Source of the DNA: Chrysomallon squamiferum
Lineage: Eukaryota > Mollusca > Gastropoda > Neomphalida > Peltospiridae
Direction: 5' to 3'
DNA: 28,500 nt
NCBI GenBank assembly: GCA_012295275.1
Contig: CM022665.1
Span: 6,947,976-6,976,475, forward strand
The notes under the pieces were generated by a model. That model saw only the letters and a list, made by a program, of their open reading frames with translations. It was not told where the DNA came from and ran no database searches. This document shows, one piece after another, positions 1 through 10,335 of this stretch. Each line of letters begins with the position of its first letter. Position 1 is the first letter of the stretch. The translations under genes and the position numbers were made by a program.

Positions 1-243
1 ATAAAAAAATAAAAAGCAATAAATAAATAAAACAACTGAAAGAAAAACATTTATTATTTTACTCTTTATTACAAAATTAGATTGGTACTTCTCTCACAAT
101 GACAATACAATTCTGTTAACAACTTGAAAAGAACAGCACATATCCTAATATAAATTTGAATAAAAATTAATTACAGTCGGTTCGTAAAGAAATTTTATTT
201 ATACGCGTAATGCTTCGACAAGTGTTTCCGTTTACATTTTCAG

Positions 244-377
244 GCTGTAAGGTTGGTAATCGTCAGTTTTTCACTCGTCTGTTTATGTACACAGAAGACT
301 GCATTCAGTACATGTGCATCTGCTATGAAAATGGAGCGTGGAAATGTCCTCCCCACAAGAGCAAGAAAGTGTGTTAA
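244..377 (+). CDS. terminal coding exon of a small cysteine-rich (VWC-like) protein, partial
   Basis: A pyrimidine-rich acceptor ending in TTTTCAG at 237-243 is followed by an open frame of 43 full codons closing with TAA at 375-377. The exon enters in phase 1, with GC as the last two bases of a split codon. The peptide has six cysteines spaced C-x17-C-x4-C-x-C-x7-C-x8-C, with EDC, CIC and the motif ENGAWKCPP, and ends KKVC. The DC..C.C..G.W.C pattern is that of von Willebrand factor C-like and single-VWC secreted domains, though the middle spacing (x4 rather than x2) is unusual. The base composition is far less AT-rich than its surroundings. No start codon or signal peptide is visible, so earlier exons must lie left of the window. 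The family assignment is tentative; that this is a real coding exon is much firmer. It is convergent with the quinone oxidoreductase gene. Confidence 0.68.
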
Positions 378-1025
378 ATTTGTTACAGAAACAGTGTAGC
401 TCCATATTGCGAGCACTCATGTTTCAAAACATATTTCTCATTTATAAACTCAAAAATAACAGCACAAATAGCAATATTTTACTAACAGTGTGAAGAATTT
501 AAACATAAATATTTTGTGTGTTGCCACGTTACATGTATTTTGCTTTGATTTTATAGTATAATGATGATGATAACATACGTACTATTCTTTTTCTTCTTTT
601 TTTCTAAATGTATTTTCTGTTTTCTTCATTTGTATTTGTTTCTAGTATTTTTCGGGATTATGCTAATAGGGAAATCATTAGTATTGGTCTTATAAACATT
701 TTGTTTTAAAAAAAATTTAAATTAAATTTTTAAATAAACTTTGACAAAATATATTTATACACGGTATAGCAATGTCTGCTTAGAAAAGCAATTTTAAATA
801 TAAAAGTTACGTACTGGACGTTGTTTAAAATACATTATTTTACATTTTCATCATAGAATGTTATTATATTTTATCAGATTTTCTGGCTGATATAATCATT
901 TGCCTTTTTCTTTTTTGGATATTTACTATGGGAATGTTAAATTTTTGTGGTTATTGAATTAACTGGATTGTGTAAACTGACGAGAAACAACGTTTTACAT
1001 AACACATTCGAAAACACGATATTTT
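378..1025. other. tail-to-tail intergenic / 3' UTR region
   Basis: AT-rich sequence between two convergent stop codons. A plus-strand AATAAA at 733-738 could end the cysteine-rich gene. No minus-strand AATAAA (TTTATT on the given strand) occurs here. The first such signals for the minus-strand gene are at 194-199, 65-70 and 50-55, beyond the opposing exon. No coding signal was seen. Confidence 0.5.
733..738 (+). terminator. candidate polyadenylation signal AATAAA
   Basis: The hexamer AATAAA lies about 356 bases after the stop codon at 375-377. This is a sensible 3' UTR length, but such hexamers are common in DNA this AT-rich, so the call is weak. Confidence 0.3.
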
Positions 1026-3391
1026 TTAGAGTTCTTGTTTTCGTTGATTGTCAAGAGAATCTGAAACTTGTATAACAATTTTTCCTATGTTTTCATTGGA
1101 CTCCATCATTCGGTGGGCGTCAGCAAGATTATCCAATGGTAAAACAGTATGAATTAAAGCCTTTAGTCGTCCGGTTTCGAAATGCGGAAGAATTTGTTGA
1201 GTGAAATTTTTCACTAAATCCGTCTTGTACTGCAAATAATGTTTAGGCAACACATATATTGAACAACCAGTCATTTAAAATGTTTTGAAAGTAGTTTATT
1301 TTTTATTATAATTCATTATTTATCTTAATGAATACACATTATAGTATTTGCACTTATAATTATTCATTAAATACTTTATTGTTGTTCTGTAATTCATTAA
1401 AGCATATTAAAATATAAATAAATGATATAGTGACGAACTTTGTATGTCTTCATTGTTATAACAGAATTATGAACTAATATTGCTATTTTTTTTTTTTTTA
1501 TGTTTATTATCGCAGTGATCCAACTCACCTCCAATGTACGAGATCGGAGTGTAGTGCCAATAATATTAACTCTTTTTGATAACATTTGTCTCAAGATGTC
1601 ACCACTTACAGATCCACCGCCTGGAAGTGCATATAGAAATCTTATATTTATACTCGCCTTTCATATATTTTATTATACAGTTTATAATCCGGTACCGTGA
1701 CTATAACTGTCTGTAATTTCTACTCAGTATAAAGATCAAAAAGATACGATTGCATTATGTAAACTGTGGTGAAATACAGCTTTAAATACGATATGAAGAA
1801 GAAAATCAGGGTAAGAGCATATTGCACGTGAAGGGTTTTGAAATCACACTGAGTTACATCAGATTTGTTTATCAAAATTCTTGAAAGGTTTTAACAAAAC
1901 AACATTGAAATATTATACTAAATGAAAACATATAGAATTATGTTGAGTAATGGTTAAATGTTATGGAAAACATGTATTTGAGAAAAAAAAAATTTAGATG
2001 TATTGGGCTCCTGAATTATTTCTCTTAAATCAGACCTTCTTCGTTAATTGTCTCCTACTTAATTAATCATAATACATTGTGGAAAGCAACGAGTAACATT
2101 GAACTACTCTTTTCATTTATATCCCAAAACCCACATTTCATGTCAGCTAAATATCCTTCAAACATAATTATCTAATTAAGATAATGCTGTAGTATCTGAC
2201 CTAATAATCCATACAGTACCCATCTTCCATCCAAAGCTATGCAGTTCATGTTCTGCTGGAAAAAAGAGCCGCCAACACAGTCCAGGATTAACTCAACACC
2301 TTTTCCTGAAGCAAGACAAGAAAATATTTAAAGTGTTAACACCACTGTAATATCAGGTTTATTCCCGAATCTGGCAGTGAGATTATAACACATCTTAACT
2401 GGACTCGCCAGTTGTTCTATTTCTGGCAGTTTATTGCTCTCCTTTACTAATTGGTGTTCCGTCACCTTAATTGATGTACTTTTGTTAAACAGTATGTTGA
2501 CCACAATTTGAAAGCACATTCAGTCACAGTTTACACAAGAAACGTCTCAGAAAGCACTCCACCACAAGCTGACAAGTAGGAAACCGTGTCCCGGGTACAC
2601 GTGACGTACTGCAATCCCAGCTGGAAGAGCTCGTGCTTGTCTTATGGTAGTAATTCCTGTCTCCAAATTTTACTGAGATATAACATTAATTTCATATCTC
2701 CAAACATTAAATTATTCTTGCAATCTCTATTCCGGCTTACCTCTGCTCTTCACTGCTCATTAAAGTTAATCTCGTTAATCGCCCCCTCTGTTCTTCATGC
2801 CTCTAAATTGATCTTAATTGCTCATGCCAGTTTTCCCATTTCTGGAAGCGGATTACAACACCTCACCGCTTACCTAATCTGGAGACTGCCAGTTTTGGGA
2901 ACATACCGTAATAACATATAGTTTGGCAATTCAGTCCAGTATGCAAACATACTCATTAATAATATATTTATTTACTTTAAAAAAAGAAAAGAAAAAGAAG
3001 ACTGCAGGAAATAAAACGCCAACACACACACATCAATAAACAACACGAATAAAAAAAAAATGTCATCTTCTCATTATTTTCATTTCTTTTGATGTTAAAA
3101 GAAATTTCAGTTTATGACATCAACGTTATTTATTTGTCATGTATTCGTTCGTCTTCTCTTCAGTGGATGTGAAACTGAAAACTAAGTAGTATCAAATTTT
3201 GTATTGTTACGAATAATTTAAAATAATTTTTTTTTGTCCGTATAACATTCCATGAAACGCTTTGGAAAATAGAAAAACGTCAACAACTAAAAAACAAAGA
3301 AAATCAGTTTATTTGTTAACGATGGCGACGGGTTTTGTTACTTTTCTTTTTTCTAATTATAACAAAACAAATGTAGGTATAGAAAAAATAA

Positions 3392-3424
<33 letters not shown>

Positions 3425-3502
3425 CATAATCATAATAATAATATTAGTATTTACAGAGTAATACAGAGAGACGAGAGAGTCAGAAAGAGATAGAGATAAT
3501 TG

Positions 3503-3538
<36 letters not shown>

Positions 3539-5208
3539 AGATATAGAATTGTTTTATTTGACTGGACTTGGACTTTGACGATACAAAATGTATACACCAC
3601 TTACAAGCGAAGTAATTATTATTAGCAGAGTTGGTAAGATTTTATAATAGTTAAATATACAATGATTTAATTATTTCCATAGATATAATAAAGGTAAAAG
3701 TTATGCTAAATAAACAAATAAAGTAAATAAGTAATTATAGATAGATAAATAAATAAATAAATATTTGCATCATTTGTTAAAATTTCATAACTAAAATTAT
3801 TAGTTAACAGTTTTCAAAACAAGTTTTCTCCATCATTTTACAGTGACCTCGATGGTGAGTAAAGAAAATAATTATTAGCTTTATCAGAGTAACAGTTCAA
3901 TAAAATGGATATGCAATGCAACACAAATCAATTTTCTTTATGTTCAAGTATAAAGCAATAAAATACATAACTAAATAACTAAGTGTCTCTAACACAAAAA
4001 AAGTATATAGTTAAATAATAAAAAAATTTTAAATATTACCCTGAGTTGTGTTTAACACACTGTCAGTAAATGCTTGATTTTTGTAGTTAAAGCCTGCTAT
4101 TGCTCCAAGAGATCTGGCGACTTGTAGTTTCCTTTCACTGCCAGCTGTAACTATAGGTTGTGCTTTTGCTAAGGTGGTCAGCTGAATGGCAGCAGTTCCC
4201 ACACCGCTTCCACCACCGTGTATCAGAACGTACTCTCCTTCGTTCACCTTTCCTAAAAAAATAACATATCAGATTAATTGTGATCATCCTAAATACTAAA
4301 CCAGTATCAAGTAAAAAACAGAAATCACAAATTTTTATATATAGGTAATAACAAATGAAAACGTGTATTTCGTCTGTTGAACAGAAGTCATTAATAGTGT
4401 ATAAAGGGAAAATAAAAAAATTAAATTAATGAATAATGATACTACTCTTCGGCTACTACTACTACTGCTGCTACTACTACTACTACTACTACTAATTATA
4501 ATAATAATAATAATAAATAAATCAATAAACAAAAAGACAAATGAAGTAAGTACCGATCGTATACAATAGTTGATAGGCAGTCAGCCATACTTCAGGTATT
4601 GCGGCAGCTGTTACAAAATCCATGTTGTCTGGGATCGGCATCAATAGTTGAGCCGGACTTGTCACATATTCAGCATTACCTCCTCCTAGTAATGGTATTT
4701 TGTTATAATTATCATTCAGGAGCACAAGCAGTATATGATTTTTACACTAGCTCTTAATCTGACTTTATAAAGATTAAAAGAGAAATGACCAACAGAAAGT
4801 AAACTTGAAAAGTTTCACGTTTTTGTTTCCTAATTTTAAGTTACAAAGAAAAAAAAAAAAAAAATAAAAAAAAAATAAAAACCTAATGACTTTTTAAAAT
4901 GAATTGATTGTCTTTTACTGGTGTCATGAAATGCGATTTTGATCTCGCTGGTTTCAGTCATGATCTTTGAAACAAGACGAATGGAATCCAACATTTGAAC
5001 TGCGAGTTTGCATCGAGTGCTGTCCGTTTTCAGAAATAATATATCTGTTCAAATTATACTTCAGTTTTTAATCTAACTAATTTATTTGTTTAGATGCCAC
5101 TTTTCCATTATTCCGGAACAAATATGTTAATCAAATTTTAACAATGTTAATAAATTCAGGACAGTGTACTTCCGCTGTCCAGAAATATGTGCATATCAGC
5201 GTATAAGT

Positions 5209-5240
<32 letters not shown>

Positions 5241-6663
5241 CTTTCGGTGACAACTAAAATAAAAAGTTCAGTGTAGACTGTATTAATTTGGAGTTTACCT
5301 ACGTAACATAGTCGCAGCCTTAAACAACACAGGTGATGTGATGTATTTTTAATTTCGTTCTAATGTGAAATATTTATATCAGTAATCTTTTTCAAATTTA
5401 TACATTCAAGATCATAAAAGAAGATAATTATGGTTATGTCAGTTTGACAGATTTGGCGGAGACTGAAAAAAAAAAAAGCCCTTGACGTCTAATACAGAGA
5501 AGTTTCCATACTGAAATTTTGATTTGACTTTAGAAGTTTAAATAGCATTTCAGTTTTTTGGATATATATATATATATATAATAAAAATACTATAATTAGA
5601 AGAGCATTTTATCTCCGAAATTATAGAACTGTCTAAACTTACCTGATAAAAGAGTCATAACTCTGTCTCCTATTTTCCACTTTCCTTCTGTCACACTCTC
5701 TAATTTTTCAATAACGCCGACTGCTTCCAGTCCAAGAATATCGCTGGCTCCTGGAGGAGGTGGGTATTTACCTTTGCGCTTGACGAAGAATTAAGAACAC
5801 AGATTACGTCAGCAATATGAAACAAATGCAGCATATCACAGGTTATCAGAATTACAATATTTACAACAGTCATACCACCGATTTTGTTTTAAAAATTGAT
5901 ATATATATACAGTGGTACCTTGACTTACGAGTTTAATTCGTTCCGTGACCGAACTCGTATATCAAATCAATTTTCCCAACTGAAATTAATTGAAATAACA
6001 TCAATCCGTTCCAACCCCTCCAAAAAACACCCCATTTTGTTTTTATAACGTATTTTTAAATAAGAAAAATGTATTTATAAATAATAAATATTGTATAAAA
6101 ACAAAATAAAAGCGAATGTAAAGAAATAAATAGTTTTTGTAAAGTGTATTTATCTTGTAGATCAGACAAATTATTTTAACGCCTTTGGCTGGAGTTACAG
6201 CCTTTATCGACTCCTTCAGCTTTAGCATGGTACATATCATAGAAGTACTACGCTCGTACTGCCTAGCCAAGCCGACTACGTGCACACCTCGCTCATATTT
6301 TTCTATGAATTCAAGCTTTAATTCAATGGACATCATCCACTTCTCCTTCTGAGCACTGTCCTTTGCACTCACTTTCTTAGGATACATGGTCAGAAAAAAG
6401 AAATTTGGCAAAATACTGCACACAATGCGAGCACAACACAACAGAGATGCTTCCGCGCGAGGTAACCATGTGAAGTAAACGAGTGAGAGGCGGGATGCTG
6501 GCCGGATGTTATGTTGTTCGTTGCGTCAACTAGCGGCGGCGTGTCTGAAGCTCGCTCGTAATTTGGATTTTGGCTCCCAACTCAAAGCAAAACCTCGATC
6601 GGGCGACTGCTCGTAACTCGAAAATCTCGTAAGTTGGGTCACTCGTAAGTCGAGGAACCACTG

Positions 6664-6694
<31 letters not shown>

Positions 6695-6974
6695 GTTCAG
6701 TTATTGATATCAAACTATTCGTAATGTTTAGCTCATAAATAATTGAAATAAATGATTCGTAATATCGATCTGTCTATCTATTACATAAAATTAATAGACA
6801 CATCATAGTCACTAGCTATATTCTTAGCATATAAACCTGTAATGTGTCTGCTCTGTTGACAGCAGTGGCATAGACTTTTATAAGAACTTCATTCTGTTTT
6901 GGGGTGGGTATTGGCACCTCTCCAATGAAGAGATTTTCTGGACCTCCTGATTTAAACTGTGCAGCCCTCATCAT
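1026..6974 (-). CDS. TP53I3: NADPH:quinone oxidoreductase, PIG3/TP53I3 type (complete, 7 coding exons)
   Basis: Exons in transcription order are 6974-6837, 5778-5643, 4685-4554, 4252-4040, 2305-2201, 1620-1529 and 1229-1026, with TAA at 1028-1026. All introns are GT-AG, phases agree at every junction, and the coding length is 1020 nt (339 aa; human PIG3 is 332). The family is a zinc-free medium-chain dehydrogenase/reductase that reduces quinones with NADPH in the cytosol and generates reactive oxygen. The N-terminal GroES-like part carries GGPENL and NRAD. Tyr51 (in KYPPPPG) and Ser151 (in the nucleotide-binding GGGSGVGT loop, residues 148-155) fall at the same numbers as the functional residues known for human PIG3. 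Further family blocks are [26 protein letters not shown] and QQILPHF. The start is the first of two ATGs (MMRAAQF), matching the family N-terminus. The exon itself begins at an acceptor at 6977, so an untranslated exon should exist upstream. Whether it is p53-regulated cannot be seen. Confidence 0.95.
3391..3450. repeat. (AAT)n microsatellite, interrupted
   Basis: Tandem AAT units run from about 3391, with two CAT interruptions near 3424 and 3430. The tract lies in the oxidoreductase intron. Confidence 0.9.
3506..3535. repeat. homopolymer T run
   Basis: Thirty consecutive T on the given strand, poly(A) in the sense of the host gene. It follows a purine-rich AGAG stretch and lies within the same intron. 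Confidence 0.9.
4438..4520. repeat. (ACT)n/(GCT) then (AAT)n compound microsatellite
   Basis: A tract of TAC/TGC triplets runs directly into AAT triplets in the intron between exons 4554-4685 and 4040-4252. Read on the minus strand it gives an artefactual poly-serine open frame. Confidence 0.88.
5209..5240. repeat. (AAT)n microsatellite
   Basis: About ten AAT units within the intron between the second and third coding exons of the oxidoreductase gene. Confidence 0.88.
5910..6663. mobile_element. Tigger/pogo-like DNA transposon, non-autonomous (754 bp)
   Basis: The element is bounded by terminal inverted repeats beginning CAGTGGTACCTTGACTTACG at 5910 and ending at 6663. The two 22-base termini match at 20 positions. 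A TA dinucleotide flanks each end (5908-5909 and 6664-6665), as expected for Tc1/mariner-superfamily (pogo/Tigger) insertion. The interior keeps only an N-terminal transposase fragment on the minus strand and is far too short to encode a full DDE transposase, so it is an internally deleted copy. It sits in the first coding intron of the quinone oxidoreductase gene. Both flanks are (TA)n, which either attracted the insertion or expanded from the TA duplication afterwards. Confidence 0.9.
6043..6387 (-). pseudogene. N-terminal fragment of a Tigger (TIGD1-like) transposase
   Basis: An ATG at 6387-6385 opens a frame whose first ~70 residues look like the helix-turn-helix (CENP-B N-terminal / psq-type) DNA-binding region of TIGD1-like transposases. 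Key stretches are [31 protein letters not shown] and PAKGV. Similarity stops near 6176, after which the frame runs through AT-rich sequence to a stop at 6043-6045. The CENP-B/DDE catalytic part is absent. It lies wholly inside the inverted-repeat element at 5910-6663, so it is a deletion relic rather than a host gene. A weak possibility is that the short DNA-binding peptide is still made. Confidence 0.8.
6664..6688. repeat. (TA)n microsatellite flanking the transposon
   Basis: A run of alternating TA begins directly at the right end of the Tigger-like element. A shorter TA run precedes its left end at 5900-5909. Confidence 0.85.
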
Positions 6975-7418
6975 ACCCTGGAAAATTAATGTAAAAAAAA
7001 AAAAAAAAAAAAGACAGTCTTAACATGCTTTATTAAATAAATATATTATTAAATGAAGAGAAAAAGTTTTATATAAATGTATAAATCCGAACTAAAAAAA
7101 AAAAAAAAAAAAAAAAAAAAAGAAGAATTTCCATTATATTAGGAACTGTGATTTTAAATCACTAAATTTATTCTTATTTTTATTACTGTTCATGGCACGT
7201 AATATAATATGACTCAAATTCTCAAGAATAACAGTGTTCTCGAAAAATGTGTAGACCCGGATACTGAGTTGAGTTGTATATCCTAAAACAATCTTCAAAT
7301 CATCGAAAACACTTTTGACAACCATTAAAAAATCGTCTCTGTGTTTGTTCCTTTACCACTTCATAACAGTCGTCTAAATTTAAAAAACATTTTTGATTTT
7401 AAATTTATGAATTAATTT

Positions 7419-7420
<2 letters not shown>

Positions 7421-7494
<74 letters not shown>
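7421..7494. repeat. (AAT)n-(ATT)n palindromic microsatellite
   Basis: About ten AAT units run straight into about fifteen ATT units, forming a near-perfect inverted repeat with almost no loop. As DNA it could extrude a cruciform. As RNA it would fold into a hairpin with a stem of about 30 pairs. Confidence 0.9.
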
Positions 7495-8263
7495 GCTGTT
7501 TTTGTTTTTTGTTGTTTAATTAATTTTTACATACCTGCACACATTCGTCTAATTAGAAACTATTTATTATTATTTTCAAATATAGTAAGGTAGAAAAGAA
7601 TACTAAAAATATAAAGAAATATATAAATAAATGAATATATATATAAAACCAGTAACAGATCTTCCAAAGTATGTTACTATGATCGCTTTCTAAAACTTTT
7701 TCTTCCAGTTATTAAGACTGGTCACATCCATATACTATATATTAAGTTTTATTTTATTAGTTTTTTTTCCCCAGAGACGGGATTTTTATTCGCTTCGCAT
7801 CATCATCATTTTAATATATTTCCGATTTTAATTTATTCAGATTTAAATAATCATATATATATATATAGAATCTCGATTTTAAAAATAGATCAACAATAAT
7901 AAAAATAATAAAATAATTTTCAAAAGTTTAATAAAATATATATTTAAAAATCGAAAAAAGTACAAACCCAACGTCCTCAAAATAGAATACAAAATTTACA
8001 CAAAAAAACCTCCTATAAAACCTGATTATACGTACTTTAGACAGAAAGTTAAAATAAAACTCGATACGGGAAGATACCGTGATGAGAGGTGATATACATA
8101 GGTTCATTTTCACCTTTTCACTTGCAAATAAAATAAACTTTTAATAAGTCATCCGGTTAATTTACTTCATTTCTTGTTAATCCCGAGAATATGATATTCT
8201 GTGTATAATCATAGCCGGAACTACGATTGCTATTATTATATACACTTTCTCTTAAAACAATTT

Positions 8264-8270
8264 CAGAGAG

Positions 8271-8354
<84 letters not shown>
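8264..8354. repeat. (AG)n microsatellite, about 90 bases
   Basis: A long pure AG tract with one ACAC interruption near 8271-8274. It is the longest simple repeat in the window and makes artefactual poly(Ser-Leu) and poly(Arg-Glu) frames on the two strands. Confidence 0.95.
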
Positions 8355-8355
<1 letters not shown>

Positions 8356-8423
8356 ACTGATTTAGAAGTAAAGTGTAATAAAAATTTCCTTATCCCCTCT
8401 CCTCCCGCCCATGTATATTTATG

Positions 8424-8424
8424 A

Positions 8425-8472
<48 letters not shown>
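8424..8472. repeat. (AAT)n microsatellite
   Basis: About sixteen AAT units, 70 bases after the (AG)n tract. Confidence 0.9.
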
Positions 8473-8473
<1 letters not shown>

Positions 8474-9403
8474 TTAATTACTCAAAAAGTGTAGATTTTT
8501 TGTTTCGCGGAAAAAAAAAAGATGCCTTTTCGTGTAAGACAAAGTAGTAACATACCGATATTAGTGCATTAGAACTCAAACAGTGAACTGGTAAAATAAA
8601 AGAAACACTAAAGAAAAAAGATATAATTCCAAGACCACAGATGCTAAGTCCTATGGTCAGTTTCGTTTCGAACACCATTCCACATTTACAATTTTGCGTA
8701 CAGTCCGACAGCGACGTGATTTTTATCTCCCTTTTGCTGTATGATTAGTTGGCAGATATCCTATAGTTACCATTTTCCGGGCTAATGAAAGGAAAACAGC
8801 GATGAAAAATCATGGCTGCATTTATTCGTTTTACTACGAGAATGAGATAACTAGGTATTTTGGACTTCAGCGACACAAAATGATACCGGTTTTTCCTTCA
8901 ACCGTATGTGCACAAGTTTAAACAAATACTGCAGCAAACAAAACTATTATTATTTATTTATTTAATGTTTAACACAAACAAATACAGTAAAGAACTGGGC
9001 GAAAATGACAGAAAATATTTATCTTGTATAAATGAACGAATGATATGCAGTAATAATAACCGTTCAGTAGGGTCAATCTGAACTTATCCCTGAGCATTAG
9101 AACAACTGTTTTTATGAAGTTAACAATTGGCAGATCTGCGGATCTTCGGGTTTGATTTCATTATCATCAGTCAGTTCTAGTCAGTTCGATAGAAATGAAC
9201 ATCTGTTTACATTTGACTCCAAACACGGGACTGCTGTTTTCGCGCTGTTTGAAATTTTATACTGGTAACACAAAGCAGTATGTATGGCATAATATTAATA
9301 CCAATGCCATTGAGATGACCGTAATTTTTCGTCATAAATAAGTATCAGCCCGGTGTGTAGGCAGTCTTTTCACAGCATTATAAAACCAACATCCATGGAA
9401 CAG

Positions 9404-9452
<49 letters not shown>
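9404..9452. repeat. (AAT)n microsatellite
   Basis: About sixteen AAT units in the intergenic region. Confidence 0.9.
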
Positions 9453-9454
<2 letters not shown>

Positions 9455-10335
9455 TAAAAAAAAATATATATATATTTTAAAAAGTTTTTGAAGATTTATT
9501 ACTTAATAATTTTTAAATGTAAAATTATGCAGACAGGATGAAAAGAGATGATCATAAAAAAATTTAATAGGAATTAAGATAATTATAAAATCATTTCTGA
9601 TTCATGGCTTGTATATCAAGAAAAATTATTGCCATGAGAAAATTAAAAGCATTATAAATTTTATTTAAAAAAAAGGAAGACACATTATAACTGCAATAAA
9701 TGCACAAGTACAAAGGCTAAATGTTTATATGTCACATCAGTGGTGTTAGAATTTTTATAAATAATGTATTGTACTATGCAACAAAATCCATTTTAAACTT
9801 CATAGAGGGATGGTGATGCTTGATTTTGAAGTGGCCCATGCAGTGTTTTGTTTGTGAAAAAGGTACCATGTCGAAGATATTAAATACTTTAACATTTTAT
9901 TTTGTATGAACAATCAAGGATTTAAAAACAAAGACTGAGAAATATTTTATTTTGTGCACATAATGAAGGAACATAATTACTGAAACCTGTTACAGGATGC
10001 ACATGCTATCACATTTAAAATTACATACCTTTAATACTATATACATACATTTTGTTTTCATATTTAAAACAACTGAATTTCATAAATGTTATGTAATATT
10101 CTTGTTCAGTTGTATAACTAAACTGAATCTTTTGGCAAATTCATTTTGAAGAAAGATATTTAATTTTGAAAAAAAAAGAAAAAAGTCAGATTTGGTTCTT
10201 GGACTGCTTTTTAGATGTCTATACTAAGTTTTTTCTATTCTAGTTAAATCCAGTCTTTAAATATTTTCGGTTTCAGGAAAATTTCTCTTATTTTTTTGTT
10301 CTGTTTCCATCCTTTTTTTTTTTTTATTTTTTTGT

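Larger units (their letters stand above)
2306..4039. other. intron of the quinone oxidoreductase gene, with a less AT-rich island
   Basis: The largest intron of the gene (1.73 kb). About 2330-2920 is noticeably less AT-rich and has similar short words twice, for example GATTA-AACAC and ATTTCTGG followed by CCAGTT, at 2366-2440 and 2818-2900. This suggests an old, decayed repeat or transposon that I cannot classify. No convincing protein is encoded. The rest is AT-rich with (AAT)n at 3391-3450 and a 30-base T run at 3506-3535. Confidence 0.4.
6978..10335. other. repeat-rich upstream/intergenic region; no protein-coding signal
   Basis: This stretch separates the first coding exon of the oxidoreductase gene (acceptor at 6977) from the 3' end of PPIL4. 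It is AT-rich, with poly(A) runs near 6994-7011 and 7095-7121 and several microsatellites. About 8680-9400 is less AT-rich and is the best place for the oxidoreductase promoter and non-coding first exon. One candidate minus-strand donor, AATG|GTAACT, is at 8771/8770. About 9500-10335 probably includes the PPIL4 3' UTR. No tRNA or protein gene was recognised. Confidence 0.45.

Noticed and set aside
1500-1700. Plus-strand open frame of 66 codons
   Set aside because: It is the antisense shadow of the oxidoreductase exon at 1529-1620, which has clear homology on the minus strand.
2586-2921. Plus-strand open frame of 111 codons in the oxidoreductase intron
   Set aside because: The composition is Leu/Ser/Ile-rich with no motif I recognise. 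The region looks like a decayed repeat; described as intron content instead.
4335-4532. Minus-strand frame with a poly-serine run
   Set aside because: It is translation of a (ACT)n/(AAT)n microsatellite inside an intron.
8157-8424. Frames of poly(Leu-Ser) and poly(Arg-Glu) on opposite strands
   Set aside because: Both are produced by the (AG)n tract and have no start or flanking coding signal.
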